Assembly (NCBI GenBank): GCA_903921605.1
Contig: CAIXQV010000619.1
Coordinates: 1-9,482, forward strand
Length of the DNA: 9,482 nt
Reading direction: 5' to 3'
From: an uncultured Planctomycetaceae bacterium
Lineage (GTDB): Bacteria; Planctomycetota; Planctomycetia; Planctomycetales; Planctomycetaceae
Below, piece after piece: positions 9,101-9,482 of this stretch (position 1 is its first letter; each line of letters starts with the position of its first letter). A program made the position numbers and the translations under genes. The notes beneath the pieces are model-generated. The model did not search any database. It was not told the origin of the DNA and was given only the letters and a program-made list of their open reading frames with translations.

Positions 9101-9482
9101 CGTCGGCTGCAAGCGGCACCATGCGTTTGAATGCAGGAGCTCCGGCCGCCGTGGTGTCCGTAGTTGCAGTCAGGAAAGTGACCGTGTCCCCAATGCGCTC
9201 ATAAAGCCTTTGCGTGTACGGTGTGTTTGGTTCCCCCTGCGGCCAGATAAACCCGATCTCATAGTCTTCTGTTGATCTGGCGAAGACGCGAAAGTCCTGC
9301 ACTGTTCCGGCAGCGACTTCCTGAGCAGCGATATTGGCAGAAAATGTGCCATTAACGGCAGATTGTCCGACGAGAATATTTGTCGGTGATGCGTGGTCTG
9401 TTACAAGCTTATAGTCGTCGACCAGACTATTGGCCGTCGCAAGTTTCGGCCAAGTGTTCTCCGTAACGACGCGCCCACTGCC
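1..9482 (-). CDS. Giant RHS/YD-repeat protein, interior fragment (partial at both ends)
   Basis: One minus-strand frame is open across the whole window: 3160 complete codons plus two bases of a split codon, with no stop and no sign of a frameshift. Neither start nor stop is present, so the full protein exceeds 3160 residues. In order it carries a LamG-like domain (about residues 1-200 of this fragment), a non-repeat module (200-646), an RHS entry domain (646-934), and YD repeats (935 to about 3125) that lead to the pre-core signature. At least 53 repeats contain a literal Tyr-Asp, in units such as YDLVGN and YDRLNR. YD-repeat proteins (RHS, TcB/TcC, WapA, teneurins) form extracellular or secreted beta-sheet shells, often enclosing a C-terminal toxin domain. 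Only one cysteine codon is present (9069-9071), which suits export. Whether this is a polymorphic toxin, an adhesin or another surface protein cannot be decided without the missing C-terminus. E. coli Rhs proteins are about half this size. Confidence 0.97.
126..1245 (-). repeat. C-terminal YD repeats approaching the RHS core
   Basis: About 370 residues of repeats have looser spacing and longer strands. Literal YD pairs occur at 1011 (IYDDLDRL), 933 (KYDAFGN), 846 (AYDYLNR), 507 (GYDATGQ), 444 (AYDSTGN), 357 (TYDAEGN) and 192 (AYDSDDNR). A Trp-Asp variant lies at about 270-275 (TWDHRNHL). The stretch from about 100 to 520 has the order usually seen at the end of an RHS repeat field: 'YD.tGNR', then GKGNRIQ, then 'ytYDaeGNi', then 'W.hrN.L..v' and VLLKRVEHAYD. 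This places the RHS core very close to the left edge. The region with few YD pairs (520-840) still reads as repeat-like strands, such as FGLDASGRLISQ. Confidence 0.85.
1248..1442 (-). repeat. Second run of YD repeats at exact 21-residue spacing
   Basis: Four units sit at 1437 (LYDRLNR), 1374 (RYDNAGQ), 1311 (QYDSLGN) and 1248 (EYDLLGK), each exactly 63 bases apart. This is where the alternating short and long spacing of the preceding array ends and the classic single-unit period returns. Linking strands read VIDAKGDATQ, LTDASWNTSR and ETDANGFSTV, all of the 'tDa.G..t' type without the PDPDG loop. The first of these units also serves as the last partner of the dimer array. Confidence 0.88.
1437..4592 (-). 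repeat. Long array of about 20 two-unit YD super-repeats (about 50 residues each) with PDPDG loops
   Basis: Units alternate between a 'YDxxGN' type and a 'YDxLNR' type. GN-type pairs include 4347, 4185, 4035, 3861, 3402, 3120, 2976, 2793, 2634, 2481, 2331, 2181, 1872 and 1542. NR-type partners include 4284, 3489, 3339, 3057, 2889, 2715, 2418, 2268, 1791 and 1437. From GN to NR the distance is usually exactly 63 bases (21 residues). From NR to the next GN it is longer and variable, mostly 72-99 bases, because of an added loop such as PDPDG followed by 'aPVt.y.YD'. The dimer period is therefore about 150 bases (2634, 2481, 2331, 2181, 2028). Variants replace Tyr-Asp by Trp-Asn (3798), Phe-Asn (3204), His-Asp (3645) or Phe-Asp (2118, 2028). 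The dimer was probably the unit of duplication. Confidence 0.9.
4600..5258 (-). repeat. Degenerate repeat zone with an inserted non-consensus stretch
   Basis: After the regular array the spacing breaks down. Only two literal YD pairs remain in 220 residues: FFYDTNGNQ (5100-5105) and FFYDMAGQ (4812-4817). The stretch between them includes ATLMSASLIATLTDDVVIMA (about 4980-5040) and FDSRDRAINSRNSVYAISS. It has no recognisable repeat phase except a lone Phe-Asp at 4938-4943. A second unmatched stretch at about 4610-4720 reads ETSFTKDGTTNLAQRDSNG and is rich in Asp, Ser and Thr. The hydrophobic run is interrupted by Asp and is too short and polar for a membrane segment. It may be a loop or plug projecting from the shell, or simply decayed repeats. 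Confidence 0.7.
5259..5645 (-). repeat. Canonical YD repeats at exact 21-residue spacing
   Basis: Seven consecutive units have their Tyr-Asp or Tyr-Asn codon pair at 5637 (FYNSLGL), 5574 (EYDNTGR), 5511 (QYNIDGT), 5448 (MYDVLNR), 5385 (IYDARGD), 5322 (EYDSAGR) and 5259 (GYDSFGN). Each is exactly 63 bases from the next. Every unit follows the classic pattern 'YD..G.l......dG......'; intervening strands read RPDGTFSEI, DPNGNATRF, FPDGTSTTR and DQRGSITRH. This is the textbook YD periodicity seen in RHS and Tc toxins. The nucleotide sequences of adjacent units are clearly different, so the array is old and not the product of recent slippage. Confidence 0.9.
5646..6680 (-). repeat. Irregular, sparse YD repeats (first repeat zone)
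   Basis: The first 345 residues of the repeat field have only three literal YD pairs: YDAENR (6675-6680), YDDNGN (6189-6194) and YDAFGN (5883-5888). Degenerate units lie between them: EYYGNGR (about 6435), EYFDTTS (about 6048), RYTPQG (about 5958), VFDNTGR (about 5800) and TWDALGR (about 5727). The 'D..G..T' half of the repeat is better kept than the Tyr-Asp half, for example DASGALTTTQFSDLGD and DAAGITQLLTYHP. Spacing is uneven, unlike the zones that follow, so strand lengths here probably vary. Such degeneration near the N-terminal cap is common in RHS shells. Confidence 0.8.
6681..7545 (-). other. RHS entry domain (DUF6531-like) leading into the YD repeats
   Basis: About 288 residues link the N-terminal modules to the repeats. 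DFTVGIPGLTVPFSRTW (7386-7436) and GFGVGWTHPF (7296-7325) match the opening of RHS proteins, where a 'd..tG.p....R.y.S......lG.GW' stretch precedes the first repeat. The domain continues with short beta strands: ASILWRREDGSTGVFSPNG (about 7120-7180), YEIIHADGATYRFQDFN (about 6940-6990) and LVSITDRFGNSIAINRS (6850-6903). The last of these is already repeat-like ('D.fGN.i'). The first literal YD follows at 6675-6680 in YLYDAENRLNRV. In RHS and TcB structures this region caps one end of the shell. The motif order makes the call fairly firm; the family name is recalled and was not searched. Confidence 0.75.
7545..8883 (-). other. Non-repeat module between the LamG-like domain and RHS entry; resembles the pre-YD region of transglutaminase-RHS proteins
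   Basis: This is about 446 residues without repeats. A beta-rich first part (8450-8880) is followed by a more helical part, for example PQQILERVLSYSAIRLLSR (8220-8265). Next come AVDFPVGKLLYVARIAGVL (about 8015-8080) and LVELSAREQDLLSEISD (7930-7980). It then has SALSALKVLSLASTNGLVL, the Gly-rich strand LNAGGIVTVAS (about 7690-7721), and FNGWTGFAWL (7647-7676). From memory, very large transglutaminase-RHS proteins have a similar order before their YD repeats: an 'SalEh..fE' helix, 'STvkaLqlAn..Gipi', 'aln.GkivtI' and 'WtG.gYi'. If so, a transglutaminase-like domain may lie upstream of the window; none is visible here. One isolated Tyr-Asp at 8325-8330 (AEAYDNIP) is not a repeat. Function is unknown; the module probably seals or anchors the N-terminal end of the shell. 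Confidence 0.5.
8884..9482 (-). other. Concanavalin A/LamG-like domain (N-terminal part of the visible protein)
   Basis: The first roughly 200 visible residues have no YD motif and read as alternating beta strands. The segment includes QDFRVFARSTEDYEIGFIW and then VDLTIQNSTLTVFVQWENG. It ends in GRFGIYTAGSGHHYIDNIKV, encoded at about 8889-8951. A closing 'G.fGlyt..s...yDNi.v' strand pair is typical of LamG, pentraxin and DUF1080-like jelly-roll folds, which bind glycans or act as adhesion modules. The assignment rests on this pattern and not on a database match. The only cysteine in the visible protein lies here (MQCQVD, codon 9069-9071), so the domain cannot form an internal disulfide from visible residues. 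The domain start may lie beyond the right edge. It could be another beta-sandwich carbohydrate-binding module. Confidence 0.6.

Noticed and set aside
1..9482. A frameshift or pseudogene in the giant gene
   Set aside because: The repeat pattern and the N-terminal motifs all fall in one frame from edge to edge, with no internal stop.
1..9482. Promoters, terminators, tRNA genes, insertion sequences or attachment sites
   Set aside because: The whole window is coding and nothing resembling these stood out on either strand; chance matches inside the gene would not be credible.

Overview
The window contains one feature only: the interior of a single giant protein gene on the minus strand. The frame whose codons have their low coordinate at a multiple of three (first complete codon 9480-9482, last 3-5) was read codon by codon. 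It has no stop across 3160 codons, so the gene runs off both edges. The start codon, N-terminus and upstream promoter lie right of 9482. The C-terminus and stop lie left of 1. There is no intergenic space and no RNA gene, insertion sequence, CRISPR array or second gene. Every plus-strand reading frame of any size is an antisense shadow.

The product is an RHS/YD-repeat protein. In protein order (high to low coordinates) it has five parts. (1) A beta-rich, concanavalin A/LamG-like domain at about 8884-9482. (2) A non-repeat module at about 7545-8883, ending in a Gly/Trp motif that recalls the segment preceding YD repeats in large bacterial and archaeal transglutaminase-RHS proteins. (3) An RHS entry domain at about 6681-7545 of the DUF6531 type. 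(4) About 2200 residues of YD repeats from 6680 to about 110, with at least 53 literal Tyr-Asp repeats plus Phe-Asp, Trp-Asp and Tyr-Asn variants. (5) The signature that normally sits just before the RHS core domain, at 3-125, where the window stops.

The repeat field has internal zones: irregular repeats (about 5650-6680), a run at exact 21-residue spacing (5259-5645), a degenerate patch (about 4600-5258), a long array of about 20 two-unit super-repeats of roughly 50 residues (about 1437-4530), four more units at 21-residue spacing (1248-1442), and the C-terminal repeats (about 110-1245). By analogy with TcB/TcC and RHS proteins, the repeats should form a hollow beta-sheet shell. The RHS core and any hypervariable C-terminal domain, possibly a toxin, should lie beyond coordinate 1.

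The organism cannot be identified from one gene. Roughly balanced base composition, a giant YD protein, a LamG-like domain and PDPDG-loop repeats would suit a planctomycete or a similar environmental bacterium with a large genome; this is inference. The protein has one cysteine in 3160 residues, as expected of an exported or surface protein.
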